In this document: in pieces, positions 22,675 through 31,260 of the stretch | Position numbering within the stretch: the stretch's first letter is position 1 | How the letters are laid out: the number at the start of each line of letters is the position of its first letter | Assembly (NCBI RefSeq): GCF_042665195.1 | Contig: NZ_JBHTBW010000037.1 | Coordinates: 1 to 38,572 of the forward strand | DNA from: Laceyella putida | GTDB taxonomy: Bacteria; Bacillota; Bacilli; Thermoactinomycetales; Thermoactinomycetaceae | Reading direction: 5' to 3' | Length of the DNA stretch: 38,572 nucleotides | The notes under the pieces: generated by a model | Database searches by the model: none | What the model saw: the letters and a program-made list of their open reading frames with translations, nothing else | What the model was told of the DNA's origin: nothing | Program-made: the position numbers and the translations under genes

Positions 22675-24393
22675 ATGTTGGATGATCAAAATGTCAGGGA
22701 TGGAACGGATGTCAATTGGTTTGAGAGCGATTTCACGATGAAACATTATTTCCATCGATACTTGCCCCATTTGACAGAGTGGGGTGAAGAGCGGTTGATT
22801 CATTTGGGTGCCTATGCCGCAGGCCCGATGAATCAACGGGCAAATTATACCGATCGTGATGGTGCTCCAAAACTGATCCGTTATGACAGAGAGGGAAAAG
22901 AAATCAATGAGATTTGGTACAACGAAGGTTATTTGACAACGGTGGGCGATTGTTTTGAAATGGGAGTGGTTGGCTGGAGGTATCGTGAGGATGTTCCGGA
23001 AAAGATTCCTTTCTTTTATACACAACTGATGCATATGCTGATGTCTGAAGCGGAAACGGGCTTTACATGTCCTGTCGCGTTAACGATGTCGGTTGCTTTC
23101 GTTTTGGAGAAGTTTGGAAGCGAGACGCAAAAACGACAGTATTTGACCCGCTTGGCCAGCATGGAACGGCAAACGGTGATGCAGGGGGCCACTTTTTTAA
23201 CGGAAATTCAGGGTGGCTCCGATGTGGGTGCGACAGGAACGAAAGCGGTGAAAAATGGCCGCCATTATCTTTTAACGGGAGAGAAATGGTTTGCCAGCAA
23301 CTGTGATGCCGGAGTGTCCATCGCCTTGGCGCGTACCGGCGATCAACCGGGAACGAAGGGACTCAGTTTGTTTTTGCTGCCGAATCGTTTGGAAAATGGC
23401 GAGAAAAACCGCATTTCCATTCGGCGCTTAAAAGATAAGTTGGGTGTGAGAGCTGTGGCCAGTGGGGAGTTGATCTTGGATCAGGCAGTGGGGTTCCTGA
23501 TTGGTGAAGAGAATCAAGGATTCCGATATATGGCCGAAGCGTTGAATGTTTCCCGCATGTGTACCGCCACAGGCGCCCTGGGCATATCAAGGCGGGCATT
23601 TTTAGAAGCAACGATCTACGCATCAAAAAGACAAGCGTTTGGCCGTGCAATCACAGAATATCCCATGGTGCGGCAAACGCTTCTTGATATGATTGTTGAT
23701 ATTGAGTTGACTTGGGCCTTAATCGCACAGATGATGCTGATGTTTGATCGTGTGCACACAAAAGGTGAAGAGACGGAAGAGAATGTGATCTTGCTCAGGC
23801 TGCTGCTGGCGATGTCCAAATACCGTGCTAGTGAACATGCGGTGAAACATGCCAAGGAAGCATTGGAACTGCATGGCGGCAACGGCTATATTGAAGAGTA
23901 TGTAACCCCCCGGTTGCTGCGGGATGCGCAAGTGAATACGGTCTGGGAAGGAACATCCAATATCATGGTCTTGGAAGTCGTCAAGATCCTCTCAAAAGAA
24001 GCAAAGGGGAACCGTGGGGAAAAAAGCGCACTGTTGCATGATATTGAATCGATCTTGGCAAAGGTCACGCTTCCAAGCTTGCAAGCGGAGGTTGAGCTGC
24101 TCCGGAAGCAAAGCGCCGATGTGAATGAACATATCCGTTCCGTTTTGACAGCCAATCCTGTGGAGCAAAATGCTTATGCCCGTCTGTTATTAAATGAATT
24201 GGTTGATCTTTATTGCTGTGCCCATCTCTTGGAAGAGGCACAATACTCTATCCGGGAACATGGATCGGATCGATTGGCAAAACTGGCGCAATACGCCATC
24301 CAGCGCACTTATCGTCCCGAAGTGTACGGCATAGGGAAAAATAACTTTCCGGCGATCGATTTATATGATCAAGCCGTTTGCTATACTAAATGA
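22675..24393 (+). CDS. Acyl-CoA dehydrogenase, AidB-like
   Basis: A 572-residue flavoprotein. The acyl-CoA dehydrogenase fold spans about 60-440, with FAD/substrate motifs TEIQGGSDVGAT and GEKWFASN. The catalytic Glu lies in VWEGTSNIM, and the motif ELHGGNGYIEEY is present. The long N-terminus and the GGSDVGA signature place it near AidB and long-chain acyl-CoA dehydrogenases; a C-terminal helical extension (440-572) follows. It should oxidise an acyl-CoA to the 2-enoyl-CoA, passing electrons to ETF. ATG at 22675 follows GGGAGG. A FadR box in its leader supports fatty-acid degradation rather than DNA-alkylation response. Confidence 0.88.
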   Translation: MLDDQNVRDGTDVNWFESDFTMKHYFHRYLPHLTEWGEERLIHLGAYAAGPMNQRANYTDRDGAPKLIRYDREGKEINEIWYNEGYLTTVGDCFEMGVVGWRYREDVPEKIPFFYTQLMHMLMSEAETGFTCPVALTMSVAFVLEKFGSETQKRQYLTRLASMERQTVMQGATFLTEIQGGSDVGATGTKAVKNGRHYLLTGEKWFASNCDAGVSIALARTGDQPGTKGLSLFLLPNRLENGEKNRISIRRLKDKLGVRAVASGELILDQAVGFLIGEENQGFRYMAEALNVSRMCTATGALGISRRAFLEATIYASKRQAFGRAITEYPMVRQTLLDMIVDIELTWALIAQMMLMFDRVHTKGEETEENVILLRLLLAMSKYRASEHAVKHAKEALELHGGNGYIEEYVTPRLLRDAQVNTVWEGTSNIMVLEVVKILSKEAKGNRGEKSALLHDIESILAKVTLPSLQAEVELLRKQSADVNEHIRSVLTANPVEQNAYARLLLNELVDLYCCAHLLEEAQYSIREHGSDRLAKLAQYAIQRTYRPEVYGIGKNNFPAIDLYDQAVCYTK

Positions 24394-24400
24394 TACAGGC

Positions 24401-24425
24401 AAAGACCACAACACGTGGTCTTTTC
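24401..24425 (+). terminator. Intrinsic terminator after the acyl-CoA dehydrogenase gene
   Basis: AAAGACCAC pairs with GTGGTCTTT across loop AACAC, followed by TCTT. It lies 8 bp beyond the stop codon. Confidence 0.75.
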
Positions 24426-24493
24426 TTATCCCCAAATAAATGAATGGATTTGGACTGAAAATTTCCGGTTTTCACATGGTGAGGAGGCTGTGC

Positions 24494-25246
24494 ATGATGC
24501 GGACTTATGATGGAAAAGTGGCTATCATAACGGGGGCGGGGGGAGGGATTGGCCGCACCCTTGCGATGACTTATGCGAAAGAGGGAGCAAAGGTCGTCGG
24601 TATCGACAAAGACGCAATCGGATTGCAACACACCGGTGACCGGCTTCAATCTGCCGGTTGCGAAGCGCATTTACACGTTCTTGACTTAAGAAAGCCCGAA
24701 GAGATTCGTAACGCATTCGGAGAAATAGCGAAAACACTGGGCCGGATTGATATCCTGATTAATAACGCGGGACTTGGCGTGACCAAATCCCCTTACGATC
24801 TGACCGTTGAAGAATGGGACGATGTTGTGGATACCAATTTGCGGGGTACGTTCCTTTGTGCAAGGGAAGCGGCTAAAATCATGAGAACCCATGGTGGAGG
24901 TTCCATTGTGAACATCTCCTCGACGCGCGCCCTCATGTCGGAGCCCAATTCAGAGGCTTATGCCGCGTCCAAAGGGGGCATTCTCTCCCTGACCCATGCC
25001 CTCGCGGTTTCATTGGGGCCGGACCGCATCACCGTTAACGCGATTTGTCCCGGATGGATCGAAACAGGGGATTACAGCAAACTCCGGCCGGAAGACCACC
25101 AGCAGCATCCCGCGATGAGGGTGGGAAGGCCGGAAGATATTGCGCAAGCCTGTTTATACTTCACCGATCCCAAGAATAGTTTTGTCACCGGGACTCATTT
25201 AACGATTGATGGCGGCATGACGAGAAGGATGATCTATGAGAAATGA
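24494..25246 (+). CDS. Short-chain dehydrogenase/reductase (SDR)
   Basis: A 250-residue classical SDR: cofactor motif TGAGGGIG at about residue 13, NNAG near 90, catalytic Ser in NISSTRA near 142 and Tyr-x3-Lys in YAASKGG near 155. The FVTGTHLTIDGGMT end is typical. ATG at 24494 sits behind GAGGAGG; a longer frame would start 18 codons earlier without such a site. Acidic IDKD after the second strand suggests NAD(H). The substrate is unknown; 3-hydroxyacyl-CoA or a sugar alcohol would fit its neighbours. A terminator separates it from the preceding gene. Confidence 0.85.
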   Translation: MMRTYDGKVAIITGAGGGIGRTLAMTYAKEGAKVVGIDKDAIGLQHTGDRLQSAGCEAHLHVLDLRKPEEIRNAFGEIAKTLGRIDILINNAGLGVTKSPYDLTVEEWDDVVDTNLRGTFLCAREAAKIMRTHGGGSIVNISSTRALMSEPNSEAYAASKGGILSLTHALAVSLGPDRITVNAICPGWIETGDYSKLRPEDHQQHPAMRVGRPEDIAQACLYFTDPKNSFVTGTHLTIDGGMTRRMIYEK

Positions 25247-25283
25247 AATTGATTGAATGACTATCATGGCAGGTATGAACCTC

Positions 25284-25313
25284 ACCCGCCAACGCAATCG
25301 CTTAGAGGCGGGG
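25284..25313. other. GC-rich hairpin downstream of the SDR gene
   Basis: ACCCGCC and GGCGGG pair across about 16 nt, with weaker outer pairing of GAACC to GGCTTC. There is no T-run. It may be a terminator or a relic of an IS200/IS605 end. The remaining intergenic sequence up to the LacI gene contains no convincing gene. Confidence 0.35.
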
Positions 25314-25474
25314 GGGTCTTGGCTTCATCCACGACATCCGGATTATCCCGGCTTGACGTAACTTGTACGCCAAATATTTTTTCACTATTCCAAAAGACCA
25401 GTTGGATCGTTTCTGAGCCTGTGGGTGGGAGATGACCCTGGACTTCCCTCTGGATTTGTGTTAATTTTTAGATA

Positions 25475-25501
25475 TGGAACCGTTTTCAAAAACCGTTCTC
25501 A
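25475..25501. promoter_or_regulatory. Tandem LacI-family operators upstream of the regulator
   Basis: TGGAACCGTTTTCA (25475-25488) and AAAAACCGTTCTCA (25488-25501) share the core AACCGTTYTCA and are centred 13 bp apart. A third related site lies before the kinase gene. The first also resembles a cre site, so CcpA is an alternative, but the shared core in front of both genes favours the local LacI protein. Confidence 0.65.
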
Positions 25502-25533
25502 TAAAATGAGTCGAAAAGGTTGCAACAAAAAAG

Positions 25534-26565
25534 ATGGCGAAAAAAAAGCAGACTGAACGAGTGACAATCATTGATGTGGCCCGGGTTGCCGGTGTATCAA
25601 AAACAACCGTTTCCCGGTATTTGAGCGGTCAGTATCACGTCTTGTCGGAGAACACCAAACATCGGATCGAAAAGGCGATCCAACAGCTTAATTATCGGCC
25701 GAATCAGATGGCGAGAGGATTAAAAGGGGATCGCAGTTATCTCATTGGCATGGTCGTTGCTGACATTACCAACCCTTTTTCAACAGCCATTCTCAGGGGG
25801 GCAGAAGATGTCTGCAAGAAAAAGGGTTACAGCCTCATGGTTTGCAACACGGATAACGATCCGGCCAAGGAACGCGATTACATCTTTATGTTGCAGTCCC
25901 ATCGCATCGATGGCTTGTTGATCAATACCACCGGCCACAACAACGAATTTTTGCGGGAGCTGGCCAATGATCGGATTCCCGTGGTTCTGGTAGACAGGAA
26001 AGTGCCGGAGCTGGGTTTTGATACCATTGGTCTGGATAATGAACAAGCGACCGGCGAAGCGGTTCATTTTATCCTTCATCAAGGATATGGGCAAGTCGCA
26101 TTCTTCAGTGAACCCCTGGCGGGAGTCAGCTCCCGGCAAGAGCGCGCCGCCGTGTTTGCCCGTGTGTTGAATCAATGCGGTTATCCGGATCATCATTTGT
26201 ATGAGGTGGATCTTCAATCACCGGAGCAATTAAATGATGCGCTGGATTCTTTTTTAAAGCGAACGGAAGGACGCAAGCGGGCGATTTTTGCGGCAAATGG
26301 TGTAGTGATGCTCAAGCTGATCCGCTCTTTGCAATTGAAAAAGCTAAGCATTCCAGAAGATTTGGCTGTGATGGGCTTTGATGACTTTGAATGGGCGCCA
26401 CTCATCGCTCCCGGGATCACCACCATCGCCCAGCCCACCTATCAAATTGGCGTTACTGCGATGGAACGCATATTTCAGCGTTTGGACGGAGATGATTCGC
26501 CAGCGCAAAATATCGCTTTTGCAGGAAAATTAATCGTCCGGGGGTCTACTCCGCCAGTAAAGTAG
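25534..26565 (+). CDS. LacI-family regulator (KdgR-like)
   Basis: A 343-residue repressor. The HTH TIIDVARVAGVSKTTVSRYL and hinge QLNYRPNQMARGLK lie at about residues 10-65. The periplasmic-binding-like sensor domain (70-335) starts YLIGMVVADITNPF. It precedes a sugar-kinase operon whose promoter carries the same operator type, so it probably represses itself and the operon until a sugar-acid derivative is present. By similarity of pattern and context it resembles KdgR of Bacillus; the effector is not proven. ATG at 25534 follows a weak AAAGG-type site. Confidence 0.85.
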   Translation: MAKKKQTERVTIIDVARVAGVSKTTVSRYLSGQYHVLSENTKHRIEKAIQQLNYRPNQMARGLKGDRSYLIGMVVADITNPFSTAILRGAEDVCKKKGYSLMVCNTDNDPAKERDYIFMLQSHRIDGLLINTTGHNNEFLRELANDRIPVVLVDRKVPELGFDTIGLDNEQATGEAVHFILHQGYGQVAFFSEPLAGVSSRQERAAVFARVLNQCGYPDHHLYEVDLQSPEQLNDALDSFLKRTEGRKRAIFAANGVVMLKLIRSLQLKKLSIPEDLAVMGFDDFEWAPLIAPGITTIAQPTYQIGVTAMERIFQRLDGDDSPAQNIAFAGKLIVRGSTPPVK

Positions 26566-26600
26566 TCGGCTTACCGGGGCGAGTTTTTTTCAACGTAAAA

Positions 26601-26614
26601 TGGGAACGGTTTCA
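26601..26614. promoter_or_regulatory. LacI-family operator before the kinase gene
   Basis: TGGGAACGGTTTCA, read on the other strand as TGAAACCGTTCCCA, has the same AACCGTT core as the two sites at 25475-25501. It lies 30 bp before the kinase start codon, in the 78-bp gap after the regulator gene. Confidence 0.65.
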
Positions 26615-26643
26615 TAACGGCGACGAGAAGAGAGGGAGTTGGA

Positions 26644-27600
26644 ATGAACGGATTGGATGCGGTTACTTTCGGTGAAGCCATGGCTTTATTTGTCGCTGAT
26701 CAAGTGGGTGAACTTCACCAAGTGGAACATTTTACCCGCCATTTGGCCGGGGCTGAGACGAACGTGGCGATCGGCCTTGCCAGGCTCGGTTACCGGGTCG
26801 GTTGGGTGAGCAAAGTGGGGAATGACGCCTTCGGCCACTATATTCGCGAAACATTGCTGAGCGAAAAGGTAGATATAACCAGAGTGGTTGTGGATCATCA
26901 ATATCCGACCGGTTTTCAGATCAAAGCGAAAGTGACTTCCGGTGACCCCCGGGTGGAGTATTATCGCAGGGGTTCAGCGGCAAGCAAGCTCAGCGTCGAT
27001 GATTTTGATTCCGAGTATTTTACCTCGGCGCGCCATTTTCATATGACGGGCATTCCCCCCGCCTTATCCGGCACAATGAGCGAGTTTGCTGAATATGCAT
27101 TGGCGGTGATGAAATCGGTTCAGCGTTCGATTTCGTTCGACCCCAATTTGCGTCCCCAATTGTGGACCAGCAGAGACGAAATGATCCGCGTCATCAATTC
27201 GCTTGCTTTCCAAGCTGACTGGGTTTTACCGGGAATAGAGGAGGGACAGATTTTAACCGGCTATTCAGCGCCAAGGGATATCGCCGCTTTCTATCTTGAC
27301 AAGGGGGTGAAGCTGGTCGCGATCAAGTTGGGATCTAAAGGCGCTTATTACAGAACCGCAACAGAAGAAAACGTCATCCCGGGATTTTCGGTAAAACAAG
27401 TGGTTGATACGGTGGGCGCGGGGGACGGATTTGCCGTCGGGCTCATCAGCGGGCTGTTGGATGGTGTTCCCATTTCGGAGGCGGTCACACAAGGAAATGC
27501 GATTGGTGCGCTGGCCGTGATGTCACCGGGTGATATGGACGGCTTGCCAACGCGGGACCGATTAACAACCTTTATCGATGAAAATGGCCTAAGGGAGTGA
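26644..27600 (+). CDS. kdgK: PfkB-family sugar kinase, probable 2-keto-3-deoxygluconate kinase
   Basis: A 318-residue ribokinase-fold enzyme. The N-terminal GGxxN-type motif reads LAGAETNVAIGLARLG, and the C-terminal anion hole and base Asp261 lie in DTVGAGDGFAVG. The KDG-kinase-like features YYRRGSAASKL (about 107-117) and FDPNLRPQLW (165-174) are present. It would phosphorylate KDG to KDPG, or a related ketose or sugar acid at C6. No KDPG aldolase gene follows; instead the operon continues with HPS- and PHI-like genes, so the true substrate may differ. Its stop codon directly abuts the transporter start. Confidence 0.8.
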   Translation: MNGLDAVTFGEAMALFVADQVGELHQVEHFTRHLAGAETNVAIGLARLGYRVGWVSKVGNDAFGHYIRETLLSEKVDITRVVVDHQYPTGFQIKAKVTSGDPRVEYYRRGSAASKLSVDDFDSEYFTSARHFHMTGIPPALSGTMSEFAEYALAVMKSVQRSISFDPNLRPQLWTSRDEMIRVINSLAFQADWVLPGIEEGQILTGYSAPRDIAAFYLDKGVKLVAIKLGSKGAYYRTATEENVIPGFSVKQVVDTVGAGDGFAVGLISGLLDGVPISEAVTQGNAIGALAVMSPGDMDGLPTRDRLTTFIDENGLRE

Positions 27601-28890
27601 ATGGACGTGGGAAAACGCGTGTTGGCTGGAAACCGTTGGCTTAGGTTGATTCCCATTGTTTTTGTAACGTATAGTTTGGCTTACCTCGATCGGGCCAATT
27701 ATGGATTTGGGGCGGCTGCGGGAATGGCCAAAGATTTGCACATCACTGAAAGTGTGTCATCATTAATCGGGGCCTTATTTTTTCTGGGTTATTTCTTTTT
27801 TCAGATTCCCGGTGCCCATTATGCCGAGAAAAAAAGCGCCAAAAAACTGGTTTTTTGGTCTTTGATCCTATGGGGCTTGCTTGCAACGGCCACGGGTCTG
27901 CTGTCAAGTGTCACCGGGCTCTTAGTGGTGCGCTTTTTGCTGGGGGTTGTTGAGAGTGTTGTGATGCCGGCCATGCTGGTCTTTCTCAGCCACTGGTTCA
28001 CAAAAGAGGAACGCTCCCGGGCGAATACGTTTTTGATCTTGGGAAACCCCGTAACCGTTCTCTGGATGTCGGTCGTTTCAGGCTATTTGGTGGAAGCGTT
28101 TGACTGGCGTTGGATGTTTATCATCGAAGGTTTGCCCGCCGTGATCTGGGCGTTTCTCTGGTGGAAATGGGTTGATGATCAACCCAAAGAGGCCAAGTGG
28201 TTAAGCGATCAAGAAAAACAAGACCTCACTGACACTTTGCACCGGGAACAACAGGTGATGAAACCGGTGAAAAACTACTGGGAAGCGTTTAAAACCGGCA
28301 AAGTGATCCTGCTTTCATTGCAATATTTTTTCTGGAGCGTCGGTGTGTATGGTTTCGTTTTATGGTTGCCATCGATTCTTAAGTCCGCCTCCAGCTTCGG
28401 CATTGTCGCTACGGGATGGCTCGCCTCGGTTCCTTATATCTTGGCGGTGATCTTGATGTTGGTGGCATCCCATTTTTCGGACCGCACATTAAAGCGGAAA
28501 ATTTTCGTTTGGCCGTTTTTGTTGGTGGGCGCGATCGCCTTTTATGGTTCTTATGCGCTTGGGGATGCAAATTTCTGGTTGTCCTTCGTGTTGCTTGTTA
28601 TCGCGGGCGGAGCGATGTATGCGCCTTACGGACCGTTTTTTGCCATTGTTCCCGAGATTTTGCCGCGCAATGTCGCCGGTGGAGCTATGGCGCTAATCAA
28701 CAGTATGGGAGCGTTGGGGTCCTTTGTTGGTTCCTATGTGGTTGGCTATTTGAACGCCTTAACCGGCGGTCCAAGCACTTCTTATATCTTTATGGCCGGC
28801 TCACTCGTCATTTCCGTCATGTTAACTGTGGCGGTTAAGACGACCGCAACAGAACATCCCCGATCCCAAGAAAAGGTGAACATCTCATGA
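27601..28890 (+). CDS. MFS transporter, ACS family (sugar-acid type)
   Basis: A 429-residue permease with 12 predicted membrane helices in two halves. The family pattern YSLAYLDRANYGFGAA in helix 1 and the R-x-LLG-x-x-E segment (VRFLLGVVESVVMPAM) match the anion:cation symporter (ACS) family, which includes hexuronate, glucarate and galactonate transporters. It should import an organic acid, probably a sugar acid, with H+. It starts directly after the kinase stop codon behind AAGGGAG and overlaps the next gene by 4 bp. Confidence 0.87.
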   Translation: MDVGKRVLAGNRWLRLIPIVFVTYSLAYLDRANYGFGAAAGMAKDLHITESVSSLIGALFFLGYFFFQIPGAHYAEKKSAKKLVFWSLILWGLLATATGLLSSVTGLLVVRFLLGVVESVVMPAMLVFLSHWFTKEERSRANTFLILGNPVTVLWMSVVSGYLVEAFDWRWMFIIEGLPAVIWAFLWWKWVDDQPKEAKWLSDQEKQDLTDTLHREQQVMKPVKNYWEAFKTGKVILLSLQYFFWSVGVYGFVLWLPSILKSASSFGIVATGWLASVPYILAVILMLVASHFSDRTLKRKIFVWPFLLVGAIAFYGSYALGDANFWLSFVLLVIAGGAMYAPYGPFFAIVPEILPRNVAGGAMALINSMGALGSFVGSYVVGYLNALTGGPSTSYIFMAGSLVISVMLTVAVKTTATEHPRSQEKVNIS

Positions 28891-29546
28891 AAATACAATT
28901 GGCTCTCGATCGAATGACCATTACGGAAGCGATTCACATGGCTGAACAAGTTGATTTTTATGTGGATTGGATTGAAGTGGGCACGTCTCTCATCAAAGAA
29001 TTCGGCATGGAAAGCGTAAGGGCATTCCGCTCCAGGTTTCCGGACAAGTTCATCGTCGCTGATGTGAAAACGGTTGATAACGCGGCGTACGAATTTGACA
29101 TGTGCTTCTCAGCCGGTGCCGATGCGGCCACTGTGATGGGGACTTCTTCCCCGGCCACCATTGAAACCTGTGTGGAAATGGGCGGCAGACACGGAAGACA
29201 GGTGATGATCGATCTCCTTCACACAACTGAGACACAATGGAAAGCCTTAATCCAATATAAAGAGGCCATTTTCTGCGCTCATGTGAGCAAGGACCAGCAG
29301 GAAATGGGCAAACAACAACCGTCAGCGGATCAACTCCATTCCATTGTGAAGAGGTTCGGCGGATTGGAGCAGAAAATCGCGTTGGCGGGCGGAATCAATC
29401 TGGATTCACTGCCGGCCCTCATTCCAATCAGACCCGATATTCTCATTATCGGCTCCGCGATTACAAAAGCGTTTGATCCGGTGGTGGCTGCCCGCACGAT
29501 CAAAGAATTCGTCATCTCATGCAAAGGAGAAAGTCGTCATGAATGA
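28887..29546 (+). CDS. Hexulose-6-phosphate synthase/ketogulonate-6-phosphate decarboxylase-like protein
   Basis: A 219-residue (beta/alpha)8 protein of the OMP-decarboxylase superfamily. LALDRMT, VDWIEVGTSLIKEFG, the metal-binding DxKxxD in VADVKTVDNAA, LAGGINLDSLPAL and IIGSAI are visible. The family includes 3-hexulose-6-phosphate synthase (formaldehyde + ribulose 5-phosphate) and 3-keto-L-gulonate-6-phosphate decarboxylase. The discriminating loop reads CAHVSKDQQ, which, as I recall them, fits neither the usual HPS (HAGYD) nor KGPDC (HRSRD) text well. It overlaps the transporter gene by 4 bp and the isomerase gene by 8 bp. Its association with a KdgK-like kinase and sugar-acid transporter argues for decarboxylation or aldol cleavage of a sugar-acid phosphate. 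Confidence 0.72.
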   Translation: MKIQLALDRMTITEAIHMAEQVDFYVDWIEVGTSLIKEFGMESVRAFRSRFPDKFIVADVKTVDNAAYEFDMCFSAGADAATVMGTSSPATIETCVEMGGRHGRQVMIDLLHTTETQWKALIQYKEAIFCAHVSKDQQEMGKQQPSADQLHSIVKRFGGLEQKIALAGGINLDSLPALIPIRPDILIIGSAITKAFDPVVAARTIKEFVISCKGESRHE

Positions 29547-30087
29547 GTTGGATATCATATTGAATGAAATGCACGCAGTGCTCCAAAAAGTAAACAAACC
29601 GAGCATTGACCATGCCGTCGCTGTGTTGCGGTCCGGAAAACGGATCTTTGTTGTGGGTGAAGGGCGTTCCGGATTGATTGCCAAATCCCTGGCAATGCGC
29701 CTGATGCACCTGGGGATGACGGTTTACGTCGTGGGAGAGACGATTACGCCTTCCCTTGCAACCGGAGATGTGCTTTTCGCCGTTTCCGGGTCAGGCACAA
29801 CCAAAAGTGTGCTGTTGAGCGCGCAAAAAGCCAGGGAGCTTGGTTGCCCCGTCCTTGCCGTGACAACGGATCCCCACTCCGAATTGGCTTCAGCGGCAAC
29901 CGATATCCTGCATATTCCCGCCGCGACCAAATATCGCCGTGAAGGGGAACCGGCGAGTGTCCAGCCGCTCGGTTCCTTGTTTGATCAATGCGCCCATATC
30001 CTGTTTGATGCGATTTGCTTATGCTTCGCCAATCTTCATGCAGTGGATCACCGGGAGGCTTTGGCCAAGCATTCCAACTTGGAATAA
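29539..30087 (+). CDS. 6-phospho-3-hexuloisomerase-like SIS protein
   Basis: A 182-residue single SIS-domain protein like HxlB. GEGRSGLIAKSLAMRLMHLG, FAVSGSGTTKSVL and PLGSLFDQCAHILFDAI match that family. HxlB interconverts D-arabino-3-hexulose 6-phosphate and fructose 6-phosphate. The ATG at 29539 lies inside the end of the synthase gene, so the two are translationally coupled; a longer frame start is not supported. In the standard formaldehyde pathway these two genes are controlled by HxlR; here they are the last genes of a LacI-controlled operon. Confidence 0.82.
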   Translation: MNELDIILNEMHAVLQKVNKPSIDHAVAVLRSGKRIFVVGEGRSGLIAKSLAMRLMHLGMTVYVVGETITPSLATGDVLFAVSGSGTTKSVLLSAQKARELGCPVLAVTTDPHSELASAATDILHIPAATKYRREGEPASVQPLGSLFDQCAHILFDAICLCFANLHAVDHREALAKHSNLE

Positions 30088-30253
30088 GACGATGATCAAC
30101 ATGCGCGATTTGACACAAGAACAAGGTCTCAAAAGGGAGGACGAAGAAATGGTTGTCGGGATATTCCGGAAGAACATGGATTCTCTTTGATCGATCTGCT
30201 CATCATGTTGATTATTAACTGTATGAATACGCGGGTTGCGTTTATGGTTTTGT
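30088..30253 (+). other. Gene-free interval after the isomerase gene
   Basis: A 13-codon ORF at about 30149 has AGGGAGG upstream but ends at once, and an overlapping frame reads a short hydrophobic stretch. This may be the debris of a small membrane-protein gene. Nothing can be assigned. Confidence 0.3.
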
Positions 30254-30292
30254 CACACGCGGGGAGGGTCACACGAAGGCCCTCCCCGTGTG
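30254..30292. terminator. Bidirectional terminator between convergent genes
   Basis: GGGGAGGG pairs with CCCTCCCC, extended by CACAC/GTGTG with a two-base bulge. The hairpin overlaps the stop codon of the minus-strand YheC/YheD-like gene and lies 165 bp after the isomerase gene. Confidence 0.65.
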
Positions 30293-31219
30293 TTTGCGAA
30301 AACTTAAGAGGTGACTGTAAAGGGGGTGGTTTAATTGTTTAAACATGCGGAGGCTCGGTTTGATGTTCACCTCATAAATCCACAATTTTCCGTTTTTGTC
30401 GATTCCAATATCCACTCCGAATTCTGAATAGGAGGGATGTTTCGCGCTGATCAGTTGCACGGCACGGGTCGCTAAGTTGGACAACTCCGCTTTTTTCCGT
30501 TCCGCTTGGGTGGTTGTGTAAGCTAAATGCGATTTCAACAGTTCGCCGAGATAAATGGGTTTGCCACCGCTGCTCCGATTGGTGACGACGTTTTTGGTGG
30601 GAGCGATGCGAGCTGCCATGGCCGCTGTTGTCCATGCATGTTCCAAGTGGACGAGGTGAACACGAATATCTACCATCTTGCCTGCAGGGGTTTGGCTGAC
30701 GATGCCTTGTTGAATAAGGTATGGGCGTTTCATTTTGATGTGTCGGATGCGCCGGTGCAATGGGGTCAGATCCTTAAAGGCGTATGTCTCTTTGGTGTCG
30801 CGCGAGCGAAGGAGATAGTGGCCGTCTGGTTGCTTGTCGATGCGCATCGCACCCTTCCCTTGGCACGAGTTGTCCGGTTTAAGATAGAGAATGGAATATT
30901 GATCGAGCATGGCGCGCAGGTTTTGTACGGAATATGGGAGGGTTGCGGGAAGAGATGAGGCGACCCTCCTGTCTTTTTGTAAAAGGGCCAAATTATTCAG
31001 CTTGCTTATGACACTTCCCACTAAGATCCCCCCATCCATCTTGGTGAATGGGCCAAATTCCGATATTGGAAAGTGTCGGATGGCCTTTTTCGGACAAAGC
31101 AGAAGATCTTTGGGAGCGACTCGGCGCAATTGTGCGTTTGACGATTGTTGATCACGCGGTTCAAAAAAATTCCCCTTTCTCTTTCGTGTTTTTCTCCATC
31201 TTATGCTGGGTTCATTCAT
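30269..31219 (-). CDS. YheC/YheD-family spore-coat-associated ATP-grasp protein
   Basis: A 316-residue protein of the YheC/YheD family of endospore coat-associated proteins. The ATP-grasp region runs from YLKPDNSCQGKGAMRI (about 135-150) through QGIVSQTPAGKMVDIRVHLV to FGVDIGIDKNGKLWIYEVNIKPS (about 270-290), where the D and E-x-N metal ligands lie. The reaction is unknown; ATP-grasp enzymes ligate a carboxylate to an amine. It supports a spore-forming host. The start at 31219 has no strong ribosome site, so a start a few codons away is possible. Convergent with the isomerase operon. Confidence 0.8.
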   Translation of the reverse strand: MNEPSIRWRKTRKRKGNFFEPRDQQSSNAQLRRVAPKDLLLCPKKAIRHFPISEFGPFTKMDGGILVGSVISKLNNLALLQKDRRVASSLPATLPYSVQNLRAMLDQYSILYLKPDNSCQGKGAMRIDKQPDGHYLLRSRDTKETYAFKDLTPLHRRIRHIKMKRPYLIQQGIVSQTPAGKMVDIRVHLVHLEHAWTTAAMAARIAPTKNVVTNRSSGGKPIYLGELLKSHLAYTTTQAERKKAELSNLATRAVQLISAKHPSYSEFGVDIGIDKNGKLWIYEVNIKPSLRMFKQLNHPLYSHLLSFRKHTGRAFV

Positions 31220-31260
31220 TTGCTTGGATGTATGGATCGATGTTTAAACCCACGTCGGCT

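Noticed and set aside
25253..25435. 60-codon ORF between the SDR and LacI genes
   Set aside because: Covers a GC-rich hairpin, lacks a ribosome site and has no protein-like composition.
30092..30190. Small ORF after the isomerase gene (MINMRDLTQEQG...)
   Set aside because: Weak start context and no conservation evidence; an internal ATG with a good site gives only 13 codons.
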